In this document: piece after piece, positions 29,995 through 37,836 of the stretch
How the letters are laid out: the number at the start of each line of letters is the position of its first letter
How positions within the stretch are numbered: the stretch's first letter is position 1
Source: Neoluteolibacter marinus
Lineage (GTDB): Bacteria > Verrucomicrobiota > Verrucomicrobiia > Verrucomicrobiales > Akkermansiaceae
Length of the DNA stretch: 64,000 bases
Direction: 5' to 3'
Assembly: GCF_014904755.1 (NCBI RefSeq)
Contig: NZ_JACZFQ010000101.1
Span: 45,785 to 109,784 of the forward strand
Notes under the pieces: generated by a model
Database searches by the model: none
The model's input: the letters and a program-made list of their open reading frames with translations, nothing else
What the model was told of the DNA's origin: nothing
Translations under genes and position numbers: made by a program

Positions 29995-32733
29995 ATGTCC
30001 GCCCACCTGAAAACCCTGCAAGCCCACGCGAAAAAGGCCCTCAAGCCCGCGGTCCAGGGCCATCTTTCGCCAGCCGAACGCATCGCCCTCTACAAGCGCT
30101 TCCTCAAGATCGAGGAACACCGCATCAAGCTCCATCACCGCGCCGGGGCGGGCGGCCTGGAAACCGCCCATGCCCGCGCCGGCTTGCTCGATGTCGTGCT
30201 GCGTTCGCTCTTCGACCTCGCGCTGTCCAAGCGCAAGGACGCGCCGGTGATCGGCCTGGTGGCGATCGGCGGCTATGGTCGGGGCACGCTCAATCCTTGT
30301 TCCGACATCGACATCCTCTTCCTCCTGCCGCGCGCGTCCAACAAGCTGCCGGCCGACCTCACCTCGCTGGTGCAGGAAATCCTCTACCTGCTGTGGGACG
30401 TCGGCTTCAAGGTCGGCCACGCCTGCCGCTCCGTCGCCGAATGCATCCAGCAGGCCAAGGCCGACCAGGAGAACAAGACCGCCCTGATGGAAGCGCGCCT
30501 GATCGCCGGCGACAAGAAGTTGTTCGCCGAGTTCCAGGCCCGCTTTGAAAAGGAATGCATCGCCAAGGGCCAGGCGGCCTTTTTCGAGCTGCGCCGCCAG
30601 GACCTCGTCAACCGCCACGAAAAGTCGTCCAAGACCGTGTTCCTTCAGGAGCCGAACGTGAAGGAGAGCTGCGGCGGGATGCGCGACTACCACAACATCT
30701 GCTGGGTCGCGCGGGTGAAGCTCGGGGCGAAAAGCCTGCGCGAACTCGTCGACGACCGCCTCCTGACCGCGGCCGCACTGCGCAACATCGAGGCGGCCTA
30801 CGACTTCCTCAACCGCGTCCGCAACGAGCTCCACTACGATGCCGGCCGTGCCAGCGACCAGCTGACCTTGCGCCTGCAGGGCGTCGTCGCGACCAACTTC
30901 CGCTACCCGCAGCGCAGCATCCTGCGCCGCACCGAGGCCTTCATGCGCGACTACTACCGGCACACGCGCGCCCTCTACCGGCACACCGAGTCGCTGATGG
31001 AGACCTTCGAGATCGATCAGGAAACTCGCGCCGAATCCGGGCTGAAGTCCTACCTGATGGTCCGCAAGAAGAAGCGCGAGGAGTTCGACGGCTTCGTCGG
31101 CCGCGACGGCCGCATCTTCCCGCAGAACAACAGCATCTTCAAAGAGGATCCCCATCGCCTGATGCGGCTCTTCCAGCACTGCCAGGTGCGCGGTCTGCGG
31201 CTCAGCCCGGCGATGCGCAAGCTCGTCAAGGCCCACCGCGAGGACATCGGCCGCCCCTTCTGCTACTCGAAGACGAACCGCGAGACTTTCCAGGCCATCC
31301 TCGAACGCAAGGGCGACGTCGCCCGCACGCTGCGGCAGATGCACCGCGTCGGCTTCCTCGGCCGCTACCTGCCGGAGTTCGGCGCGCTCGACTGCCTGGT
31401 CCAGCACGAATTCTTCCACCGCTACACCGCCGACGAACACACCCTGCGCTGCATCGAGGAACTCGACGCGCTGGTCGGCAGCGAAGAGCCGAAGAAGCAG
31501 ATCTACCGCCGCCTTTTCCACGAAGCCGAGGACCCCTACGCGCTCTACCTCGCACTGATCCTCCACGACACCGGCCGCGCGGAGAACGTCCGCGAGCACA
31601 CGGACGGCTCGGCGATGCTGGCCTCCAAGCTCTGCAACCGCCTGCAGGTCCACGGCCCGCGCCGCGCCCTGATCATGTTTCTGGTGGACCACCACCTCAC
31701 CTTCTGGCGCTTCGCCACCACCCGGAACATCGAGGACCCCGACGTGGTCGCCGAGTTCGCGCGGATCGTCAAAACCAAGGCCCGCCTCGATCTCCTGCTG
31801 TTGTTCAGCTACGCCGACTCCAACGGCACCAACACCGAGACCTGGTCGAGCTGGAAGGAAACGCTGATGCTCCAGCTCCACTCGAGCACCCGGATCTTCC
31901 TGTCGGAAGGCCGCGAGCGCTACGCGGCATCGATCCGGACCGAAAAGAAGGAGCTCAAGGAACTCGCCAAGGCGCAGCTCAAGCCGGAAAAACACACCGC
32001 CCTCGACGACCATTTCAAGCGGATGCCGGAATCCTATTTCCGCTTCCGCAGCCCTGCCGCCGTTGCATCGCATGTGAAGGCCGTCTACCGCCTCGCTCCT
32101 CCCGCGGAGGACAACACCTTCGAATGCTCGCTGCAGTGGCTCGACAGCCCGGAGAAGGGCTACACCGAGCTGGTGATCGCCACCCGCGACCAGCCGCTGC
32201 TGCTGGAAAAGATCTGCTGCGCCCTCGCCTCCGAGGAGCTGAACATCCTTTCGGCCGACTTCTTCACCCGCACCGATGGCGTGGTGCTCGACCTGTTTCG
32301 CGTCTGCACCACCAACTTCGAGCCGGTCTCCGACCTCAACCTGCGCAAACGCTTGTCATCGACCCTCAAGGAAGTCGGCCAGCTGGCGAAGTACGAGCAC
32401 GCCCGTTATTTCCGACGCAAGCCGAACCTGCTCCGGCCGAAGGACGATCATGGCATGGCCTTCCCCGTCCGCGCCTACGTTTCCAATGATCTCCATCCCA
32501 CCTACACCGCGATCGAAGTCCAGGCGGTGGACCGGATCGGGCTGCTCCACGACCTCTTCCACGCCATCAACAGCCACGGCCTCAACACCGCCAATGCGCG
32601 GATCTCCACCGAGAAGGGCGCCGCGATGGACACGATCTACATCACGACGCACGACGGCAAGAAGGTCTACGACGAGAAAATCCTGCAGCACCTGCAGCAG
32701 ACCGTGGAGACCCTGATCGGCAAAAAGGATTGA
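29995..32733 (+). CDS. glnD: bifunctional PII uridylyltransferase/uridylyl-removing enzyme
   Basis: The nitrogen sensor that uridylylates PII proteins when glutamine is low and reverses this when it is high. Domain order is classical over 912 residues. The nucleotidyltransferase core is GGYGRGTLNPCSDIDILFL (92-110, catalytic Asp104 and Asp106), with PNVKESCGGMRDY following. An HD hydrolase domain follows at about 475-600 (FHRYTADEHTLRCIEEL, LHDTGR with His524 and Asp525). Two C-terminal ACT domains lie at about 715-790 and 835-905, the latter starting YTAIEVQAVDRIGLLHDL. Length is close to E. coli GlnD (890). No glnB, glnK or amtB lies nearby, so its targets are elsewhere. Confidence 0.95.
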   Translation: MSAHLKTLQAHAKKALKPAVQGHLSPAERIALYKRFLKIEEHRIKLHHRAGAGGLETAHARAGLLDVVLRSLFDLALSKRKDAPVIGLVAIGGYGRGTLNPCSDIDILFLLPRASNKLPADLTSLVQEILYLLWDVGFKVGHACRSVAECIQQAKADQENKTALMEARLIAGDKKLFAEFQARFEKECIAKGQAAFFELRRQDLVNRHEKSSKTVFLQEPNVKESCGGMRDYHNICWVARVKLGAKSLRELVDDRLLTAAALRNIEAAYDFLNRVRNELHYDAGRASDQLTLRLQGVVATNFRYPQRSILRRTEAFMRDYYRHTRALYRHTESLMETFEIDQETRAESGLKSYLMVRKKKREEFDGFVGRDGRIFPQNNSIFKEDPHRLMRLFQHCQVRGLRLSPAMRKLVKAHREDIGRPFCYSKTNRETFQAILERKGDVARTLRQMHRVGFLGRYLPEFGALDCLVQHEFFHRYTADEHTLRCIEELDALVGSEEPKKQIYRRLFHEAEDPYALYLALILHDTGRAENVREHTDGSAMLASKLCNRLQVHGPRRALIMFLVDHHLTFWRFATTRNIEDPDVVAEFARIVKTKARLDLLLLFSYADSNGTNTETWSSWKETLMLQLHSSTRIFLSEGRERYAASIRTEKKELKELAKAQLKPEKHTALDDHFKRMPESYFRFRSPAAVASHVKAVYRLAPPAEDNTFECSLQWLDSPEKGYTELVIATRDQPLLLEKICCALASEELNILSADFFTRTDGVVLDLFRVCTTNFEPVSDLNLRKRLSSTLKEVGQLAKYEHARYFRRKPNLLRPKDDHGMAFPVRAYVSNDLHPTYTAIEVQAVDRIGLLHDLFHAINSHGLNTANARISTEKGAAMDTIYITTHDGKKVYDEKILQHLQQTVETLIGKKD

Positions 32734-32803
32734 GGCTGCTGAGCTTCCAAGGAAGCCGCCCGGCGATGGGAAAAACCTGGGAATAAGTTTCTCCGGGTAC
32801 GGG

Positions 32804-32971
32804 TCATTTCTGGCTGGCCAAAATCCATCGACCCGTCACCTTCCGGGACCCGTCGGCGAGCTTCGGTTTGTAGACGGGAAGCGGATCACCAGGCCGTCGC
32901 TACCATTGAGGCTGATCTCCGGGGGGATTTCAGACGTCAGGGCGACCGGACAGGCCCGCAAAAACCAGAAA
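32804..32971 (-). pseudogene. possible decayed gene remnant
   Basis: In the 310 bases between glnD and the next gene no intact gene fits. On the minus strand one frame reads SEIPPEISLNGSDGLVIRFP and, after a -1 shift near 32877, another frame continues as VYKPKLADGSRKVTGRWIL to a TGA. Joined, they resemble a protein C-terminus, and one inserted G would restore a single frame. No start codon is visible. I do not recognise a family. This is a weak call; the stretch could be noncoding. Confidence 0.28.
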
Positions 32972-33018
32972 AAGGCGTGAGTCGGAATTCCGGGGGGGAT
33001 AACGGCTCACGCCTTTCT
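32969..33018. terminator. bidirectional terminator between glnD and the lipoprotein gene
   Basis: AAAGGCGTGAG pairs perfectly with CTCACGCCTTT across about 25 bases, with A-runs on one side and T-runs on the other. Placed between two convergent genes, it can serve both strands. Confidence 0.7.
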
Positions 33019-33043
33019 ACTTTATCACCGTAGTTGCCGGAAT

Positions 33044-33883
33044 TCAGGGCACCCTGGCGAACGGGTTCGCCGTCATCCGGTCATTCACCTCGTCCGGCAT
33101 CCAGGTCCAGGGATCGACCCCCTTCTCGGTGAAGACCGCCAGCCCGATCACCCCGACGTTGCGGTGCTCGCCATGCGCCAGGTTCGCGTACGATCCGGAC
33201 ACCGTGGAGAACTTGAACCGCGCCACGGTGTCGGGGCTGGTCCGCCAGCCCTTCACCTCCAGCGTTTCATCGGGAGCGATCACGTAGCCGCGTTTCGAGA
33301 AGCCCGCGGTCTTGCCGTCGATGACATCGAGCCCGTCGACGCTCAGCACCACCTCGAGCCGGCTCTTGCAGCGGTTCTTGAGGTAGATGGAATAGCTCCC
33401 GTCCCGCTTGCCGACCACGAACCGCTTGGAATTCCGATAGGTATCGTAGGTGGGCAGGAAACCGAAGCCGCCCTTGATCCCCCACTCGACCATGTTCCCG
33501 GCGGCGGTCTGGATCCCGTCCACCTTGCTTTTGTAGCCGGTCATCGCGTCGATGCCTTCCCGGTTGTTGTAGTAGATCACCCCGGTGCCCGCCGGCTTCG
33601 ACGAGGCGCGGACGAAGGACTGCCGGTTCCACGGCGAGCGGGTCGACTCCCCGAAGCCGGTGGCGAGCCCGGGACGTTCCTGGGCCGCCTTCCGCGGCCG
33701 CGGCGAGGAGTCCGCCTTCACCGATGGCGATGCCAGCGCCTCGCCCGGTGCGATGTAGGCATCCGAACCGGCATAGGGACCGTCGTTGACGGCGCAACTC
33801 GCCAGCCACAGGGCCGAAGCCAGCGCGAGACCGATCTTGCCGCCGCAGCCGGCGATCCCCTTGGTGTTGATCATGCATTTCAT
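33044..33883 (-). CDS. lipoprotein of unknown function, divergent from blaI
   Basis: A 279-residue predicted lipoprotein: GLALASALWLASCAVN contains a lipobox (LASC) after a positively charged stretch. A Pro/Ser/Arg-rich low-complexity region (40-80) follows, then a folded domain with GVIYYNNREGIDAMTGYKSK, FLPTYDTYRNSKRFVVG, and a beta-rich end (GGFGFLPTY, EVKGWRTSPDTVARFKFSTV). I do not recognise the family. ATG at 33883 or 33874 (both in frame) could start it; the first leaves a short basic N-terminus. It is transcribed away from the BlaI/M56 pair, and the shared 100 bases hold three copies of a 16-bp box, one directly before this gene. Regulation by the adjacent repressor is therefore likely. 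Confidence 0.7.
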   Translation of the reverse strand: MKCMINTKGIAGCGGKIGLALASALWLASCAVNDGPYAGSDAYIAPGEALASPSVKADSSPRPRKAAQERPGLATGFGESTRSPWNRQSFVRASSKPAGTGVIYYNNREGIDAMTGYKSKVDGIQTAAGNMVEWGIKGGFGFLPTYDTYRNSKRFVVGKRDGSYSIYLKNRCKSRLEVVLSVDGLDVIDGKTAGFSKRGYVIAPDETLEVKGWRTSPDTVARFKFSTVSGSYANLAHGEHRNVGVIGLAVFTEKGVDPWTWMPDEVNDRMTANPFARVP

Positions 33884-33885
33884 GG

Positions 33886-33968
33886 TGCTGGATTTCCAGC
33901 ATTTGAACAACCCGCCGTCAATCTCTTTGTGCTATTTTTCCAACATTTTAATTGCAGCTTTTCCAGCA
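33886..33968. promoter_or_regulatory. three operator-like 16-bp boxes between lipoprotein and blaI
   Basis: TGCTGGATTTCCAGCA (33886-33901, a perfect 7-2-7 palindrome), TGCTATTTTTCCAACA (33930-33945, 12/16 identical) and TGCAGCTTTTCCAGCA (33953-33968, 13/16 identical). The first begins two bases before the lipoprotein start codon; the third ends 18 bases before the blaI start. This is a good candidate for binding by the BlaI-type repressor, though the sequence differs from the TACAnnTGTA box of Firmicute BlaI/MecI. Confidence 0.6.
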
Positions 33969-33986
33969 CCCTCTACGTTGCACCCC

Positions 33987-34358
33987 ATGAGCAATGCTGA
34001 AACCCTGGCAAGGCGCGAACGTCAGGTCATGGAGATCCTCTACCGCCGCGGTGAGGCGACCGCCCAGGAGGTGATGGATGACATGGCCGACGCGCCGACC
34101 TATTCCGCCGTCCGGGCACTGCTGGCGACGATGCTGGAAAAGGGACTGATCTCCCACCGCAAGGAGTCCCGGCGCTATGTCTACCGTCCCGAGGTCCCGG
34201 AGAAGAAGGCCAAGCGCTCCGCGCTGAAGCAACTGCTCTCCACCTTCTTCGAGGGCAAACCCGAGAACCTCGTCGCCGCCCTGCTCGACCCCAAGGACCA
34301 GCAACTCAGCAAGGCCGAGATCGAGAGGATCAGGAAGCTGATCGGCCCCCAAGGGTAA
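33987..34358 (+). CDS. BlaI/MecI/CopY family transcriptional repressor
   Basis: A 123-residue winged-helix repressor. The N-terminal DNA-binding domain shows LARRERQVMEILYRRGEATAQ then YSAVRALLATMLEKGLISHR and RRYVYRPEVPEKKAKRSA, the usual BlaI order. The C-terminal dimerisation helices follow (LKQLLSTFFEGKPENLVAAL). Such repressors are inactivated by cleavage by an M56 (BlaR1/MecR1-type) metalloprotease, and that partner is the next gene. ATG at 33987. No beta-lactamase or penicillin-binding gene lies nearby; many BlaI-like proteins in environmental bacteria regulate stress or envelope genes. Confidence 0.92.
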   Translation: MSNAETLARRERQVMEILYRRGEATAQEVMDDMADAPTYSAVRALLATMLEKGLISHRKESRRYVYRPEVPEKKAKRSALKQLLSTFFEGKPENLVAALLDPKDQQLSKAEIERIRKLIGPQG

Positions 34359-34423
34359 CTTTCCCGCCATGAAGTGTCGCCTCTGGATCGCCCTGCTTCC
34401 CGCAGAATGACCAGATTAATACC

Positions 34424-35329
34424 ATGTTCCTTTCCTCCATCGCGTTTTCCGTGATCGCCACCGCCACCGTGTGGTTCGCGGGCAGGCGTGACGAGGCCCG
34501 CGACCCGCGGCTCACGCTGCTGGTGCTGGTCCTGCTCGCCGCGTTCCCGCTGCTTTTTTTCCTGCCGACCTTGGACGTCCTCCCCCCCGCCCCTTCGAAC
34601 CCCGGCGGCGAGGCGCGATGGCTGCGGTGGCTGCCCTGGATCTGGGGTGCAGGCGTGGCGATCGCATCGTTGCGGCTGGCGGTGGCGTTGACCGTCCTAC
34701 ATCGCTGGAGGAAGCAGTCCCGGCGGATCGAAGCGCGCGAAGCGGGCGACGCGCTGGTGGACATCCGCGAACTGGATGCGATCACCAGCCCGGTGGCCGC
34801 GGGAATCCTGAAGCCGGTCGTCTTCGTCCCCGCCTCCTGGCACGACTGGTCCGCGGAAACCCGCGAGACGGTGCTGGCCCATGAGATCACCCATCACCGG
34901 CGGAAGGATCCCCTGCTGAGAGCGACCGGCGCCATCGCCTGCGCGCTGCACTGGTTCAACCCGCTGGTCTGGTGGATGGCCCGGCGCCTGGGCGACCAGT
35001 GCGAATATGCCTGCGACGAGCAGGTGGTGGCCGGCGGGCTCGGGGCCGAGCGTTATGCGAATGTCCTGTGCGATCTGGCGGCCTCGACCCCTTCACCCGC
35101 CACCGCGCTGGCCATGGCCCACGAGAGCGGGCTTGAGGCACGGGTGAAGCGGATGTTCTCCGGCACCCCGCGCGGTTCCGCCGCGGCGCTGATCGCCCTG
35201 GTCGCGCTGGCCGTAATCACCGCCCTTGGCCTCGCGATGATCCGCCGCGCCGACCCGCCCGCCAAACCGGCGATCCCGATGGAGGAAATCCAGCTGCGCC
35301 TGAATGCCGATCCGTTCCCGGGAAACTGA
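34424..35329 (+). CDS. M56 family (BlaR1-like) membrane metallopeptidase
   Basis: A 301-residue protein with hydrophobic helices near residues 3-18, 30-48, 70-92, 166-186 and 208-225, and a zinc-protease domain facing the cytoplasm. The HExxH motif is HEITHH (His153, Glu154, His157), with CEYACDEQ (Asp/Glu third ligand) at 193-200. The order is that of BlaR1/MecR1, but the C-terminal penicillin-binding sensor domain is absent: after the last helix only ~40 residues remain. It starts 65 bases after the repressor gene. It would cleave the repressor on an unknown signal; the sensing part may be the divergent lipoprotein or another protein. Confidence 0.88.
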   Translation: MFLSSIAFSVIATATVWFAGRRDEARDPRLTLLVLVLLAAFPLLFFLPTLDVLPPAPSNPGGEARWLRWLPWIWGAGVAIASLRLAVALTVLHRWRKQSRRIEAREAGDALVDIRELDAITSPVAAGILKPVVFVPASWHDWSAETRETVLAHEITHHRRKDPLLRATGAIACALHWFNPLVWWMARRLGDQCEYACDEQVVAGGLGAERYANVLCDLAASTPSPATALAMAHESGLEARVKRMFSGTPRGSAAALIALVALAVITALGLAMIRRADPPAKPAIPMEEIQLRLNADPFPGN

Positions 35330-35361
35330 TCCACACGGAGTTCCTCCGGTCATGACGGCAC

Positions 35362-35392
35362 GAAAAAGCCCCCGGGCCGCGACCCGGAGGCT
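35362..35392 (-). terminator. terminator after the thioredoxin-fold gene
   Basis: Minus-strand AGCCTCCGGG pairs with CCCGGGGGCT (one G-T pair) around a 6-base loop, followed by TTTTTCG. It lies between the convergent M56 gene and the thioredoxin-fold gene. Confidence 0.85.
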
Positions 35393-35416
35393 GGAAGGGA
35401 AAGGCCGGGAAACGGC

Positions 35417-36025
35417 TTACTTGGCGTATTTCACGCCGCAGCCGTAGGGCTTGGTCTTGGCGGTCTCGACGGTCTGGCCGGCGAGCACGGCATCCAGGGC
35501 CGCGGCGACGTAGTTGTCGGACGAGGCGATGTCCGCCGCGTCGACCGAAGCCTTGGAATCGATCGCCCCGTTGTAGGCAACCTTGCCATCCTTGCCGATG
35601 ACGATCATGTGCGGGGTGGTCTTGGCATCATAGGCGTGGCCGACCTTGCCATCGCTGTCGATGACGATCTGGCTCGCCTTGCTGCCTTCCTTGGCGCTCT
35701 TGGCCGCCAGCTCTTCGCCCGGTAGATAGCCCTGTTGGCCTTCAGCGGAAGAGTTGACGGAAATCCACACGACGTCCTTGCCGGTGTAAGTTTCCTGCAG
35801 CTTCTGCATGTTGCCGCTGCCGTAGTGCTTCTGGACGAAGGGGCAGGAATGGTTGATCCACTCGAGGACCACCACCTTGTCCTTGTAGTCGGAGAGCGAG
35901 ACTTCCTCGCCCTTTACGTTTTTCACGGTGAAGGCGGGTGCCGCATCACCGGGTTCGACGGCGTAAGCGGTGGCGCTGCAAATCATGGCACCGAGCACGG
36001 CGCCGAGGAACGTGTTGTTTTTCAT
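35417..36025 (-). CDS. exported thioredoxin-fold protein (AhpC/TSA-like, single-Cys active site)
   Basis: A 202-residue exported protein: signal MKNNTFLGAVLGAMICSATAYA, then a redoxin-type fold with DAAPAFTVKNVKGEEVSLSDY, VVVLEWINHSCPFVQKHY and MIVIGKDGKVAYNGAID. At the usual CxxC position it has CPFV, one cysteine, as in a group of bacterial thioredoxin-family proteins with NH(E/S)CPFV. A second Cys lies near the C-terminus (YGCGVKY). Such proteins may act as peroxiredoxin-like reductases. ATG at 36025 begins the signal; the open frame upstream carries no homology. It follows the DsbD-N-like gene by 74 bases on the same strand and probably forms a redox pair with it. Confidence 0.85.
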   Translation of the reverse strand: MKNNTFLGAVLGAMICSATAYAVEPGDAAPAFTVKNVKGEEVSLSDYKDKVVVLEWINHSCPFVQKHYGSGNMQKLQETYTGKDVVWISVNSSAEGQQGYLPGEELAAKSAKEGSKASQIVIDSDGKVGHAYDAKTTPHMIVIGKDGKVAYNGAIDSKASVDAADIASSDNYVAAALDAVLAGQTVETAKTKPYGCGVKYAK

Positions 36026-36099
36026 GATGATGTGGGTAGGGGATTCTGTTGCGTTGGAGACGGTGGCGAGGGGCGGGAAGCTGTCTAATGAAAATCCCG

Positions 36100-36906
36100 T
36101 CACTTGTCCGCGCGCCAGGACACGAGCACCGGCCGGTCGAGTTTTCCGCCCGCCAGCACGACCTCAAGGAGAGTCGCCGGACCGTCGGCGTATTCACTTT
36201 TTTTCACAACCGCCGTCCACGCGTCGCGTGTACGCCCGATTTTGATCGGGTCCGAGGGATCGACGACATCGGGCGTGGCGGGAAACGCGGAAACACCGGC
36301 CAAATCGATTCCGTCGGCATCGAGGAACATCAAACTCAACGAATCGCCGTTCTCGACCACCTTGAATCCCAGCTCCTTCGGCTCCGGGATCTTCCTGCGG
36401 GCTTCCGCGATCACCGTCGCAGCGGCACCCGCCTTGGCGTCTCCCTGCGGCAGGCTCAGTGACAAGCTCACGTCACCGGGCACGCAGGAACTTTCGTTGC
36501 AGGTCAACCAGGCAAGCTCGAGCTTGCACTCCGCCTCCCCCGTCGCACCGGACGGCGGCAGGAGATCGACCAGGTAGACCGCCTCGCCCTCGTAGCCGAA
36601 GCCGGGCAGGTCGCCGGTCATGAAGCGCTTCGGCACCGGTTGCCGCAGTTCGCCGGCCGTCCATCCCCCGGGCAGGCTCCAGGTCGCCTTCAGCGGCATG
36701 CCGCCGACGCCGGGATTGATCCAGTAACTGTGCCAGCCCGGTTCGATCTTCAATTTGACTGCCACCGGCACCGCCTTCCCGGGTTGGTAAGACTCGACCC
36801 CGGCAAGAACCTCGGCCTCGGCATGGCCCGACTTCTCGCCCGCCATCAACGGGGCCACCAGCGGCAGCCCCGCCGCCAACACGATCAGTTGTTTCATCCC
36901 GGCCAT
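36100..36906 (-). CDS. exported protein with DsbD N-terminal-like domain
   Basis: A 268-residue protein with a signal peptide (MKQLIVLAAGLPLVAPLMAG). The domain at about 30-170 fits the DsbD alpha domain (thiol:disulfide interchange), with GKAVPVAVKLKIEPGWHSYW and a cysteine pair CNESSC (about 136-141) in a position where DsbD has the redox-active Cys103/Cys109. The second half adds a further beta-rich domain. The membrane and gamma domains of full DsbD are absent, so it must take electrons from another protein. Starts ATG 36906 or 36897. It is next to the thioredoxin-fold gene, forming a small envelope redox cluster. Confidence 0.82.
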   Translation of the reverse strand: MAGMKQLIVLAAGLPLVAPLMAGEKSGHAEAEVLAGVESYQPGKAVPVAVKLKIEPGWHSYWINPGVGGMPLKATWSLPGGWTAGELRQPVPKRFMTGDLPGFGYEGEAVYLVDLLPPSGATGEAECKLELAWLTCNESSCVPGDVSLSLSLPQGDAKAGAAATVIAEARRKIPEPKELGFKVVENGDSLSLMFLDADGIDLAGVSAFPATPDVVDPSDPIKIGRTRDAWTAVVKKSEYADGPATLLEVVLAGGKLDRPVLVSWRADK

Positions 36907-36945
36907 CTAAAGCGCGGATCGCCGGCCGGGCCACCGATTTTCCGC

Positions 36946-37722
36946 TCACTCCAGCTTCTGCTTCGCGGCGAGTCCCCGCTTCTCGCGGCGGTAGGCGGTG
37001 GGCACCTGGCCCATGTGCTTGCGGAACTGCCGCGAAAAGTCGCTGTGGTCGTAAAAGCCCGACTCCAGTGCCACCTCGGTGATCGGCAGGTTCGAGCCGG
37101 CCAGCAGCTCGCAGGCCTTGATCACCCGCATCCGCATCAGGTAGCTGCGCGGCGTGGTCTGAAAGGTCTTGCGGAACTTGCGCTCGAACTGTCGCACCGA
37201 AAGCCCGGCGATCTCCGCCAGTTCGGAAACCTCCAGCCGCTCACGGAAGTTCGCCTTCAGGTGCTCGGCCACGTCCGCCAGCTCGAGGTAGGGCTGGATG
37301 GCTGCCCGCTGTTCCTCGTAGCTGCGCACCGTCCCGCACACCCCGCAGACCTCGCCGTTTTCCGCGAAAAGCGGCAGCTTGTCGGTGATGAACCACTCCG
37401 GCCGGCCCTCGGAATTCGGGAACAACTCGATCAGGCCGAGCAGCGGCTGGTGGGTCGTCATCACCTTCTCGTCGTCGCGATGATACTTCTCCGCCAGCCG
37501 TGGCGGGAAGATCTGGTGGTCGGTCAGGCCGACGATCTGTTCCTCCTTCTCGAAGCCGCAGCGCTTCACGAAAGCGGGGTTCCCCATCATCAGCCGGCCT
37601 TCCCGGTCCTTGGCGAAAAACAAGGTGCCCTGCAGGAAGTCGAAGAGCTGCCGGAATTGTCCCGGGGGCAGGGCTTCCATCCACCGGCGGCGTTCGTTAG
37701 GATTGTCCACTGGCAAAAACAT
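36946..37722 (-). CDS. AraC-family regulator with N-terminal PAS domain
   Basis: A 258-residue regulator. PAS sensor at about 20-145 with FFAKDREGRLMMGNPAFVKRC and QIVGLTDHQIFPPRLAEKYH. The AraC helix-turn-helix pair follows at about 155-258: ELAEIAGLSVRQFERKFRKTF, PRSYLMRMRVIKACELL and VALESGFYDHSDFSRQFRKHM. This PAS-AraC layout is frequent in Verrucomicrobia. It is divergent from the ThuA/dehydrogenase gene, with 114 bases between starts that contain 21-bp-spaced repeats. Control of that gene is likely. The start ATG overlaps the first repeat half, suggesting autoregulation. Confidence 0.9.
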   Translation of the reverse strand: MFLPVDNPNERRRWMEALPPGQFRQLFDFLQGTLFFAKDREGRLMMGNPAFVKRCGFEKEEQIVGLTDHQIFPPRLAEKYHRDDEKVMTTHQPLLGLIELFPNSEGRPEWFITDKLPLFAENGEVCGVCGTVRSYEEQRAAIQPYLELADVAEHLKANFRERLEVSELAEIAGLSVRQFERKFRKTFQTTPRSYLMRMRVIKACELLAGSNLPITEVALESGFYDHSDFSRQFRKHMGQVPTAYRREKRGLAAKQKLE

Positions 37723-37773
37723 ACAAGCCGATCCCGCAATCCTACAAGCTCTCTGATCAATTCTGATTCAATT
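37722..37773. promoter_or_regulatory. tandem repeats spaced 21 bp in the AraC/oxidoreductase divergent region
   Basis: TACAAGC occurs at 37722-37728 and 37743-37749, exactly 21 bases apart, the spacing AraC dimers use for half-sites. CTGATCAATT (37753) and CTGATTCAATT (37763) form a further tandem repeat. Confidence 0.5.
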
Positions 37774-37836
37774 TGAAAACCCGAACGGTTGGGGCACGTT
37801 GCGACCCCCCGACGGTTCCAACCGCCACCCAAGACC

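Noticed and set aside
29902..32073. Long open frame upstream of, and in frame with, the MnmM-type gene
   Set aside because: It lies wholly antisense to glnD and shows no domain; only the last 191 codons are a real gene.
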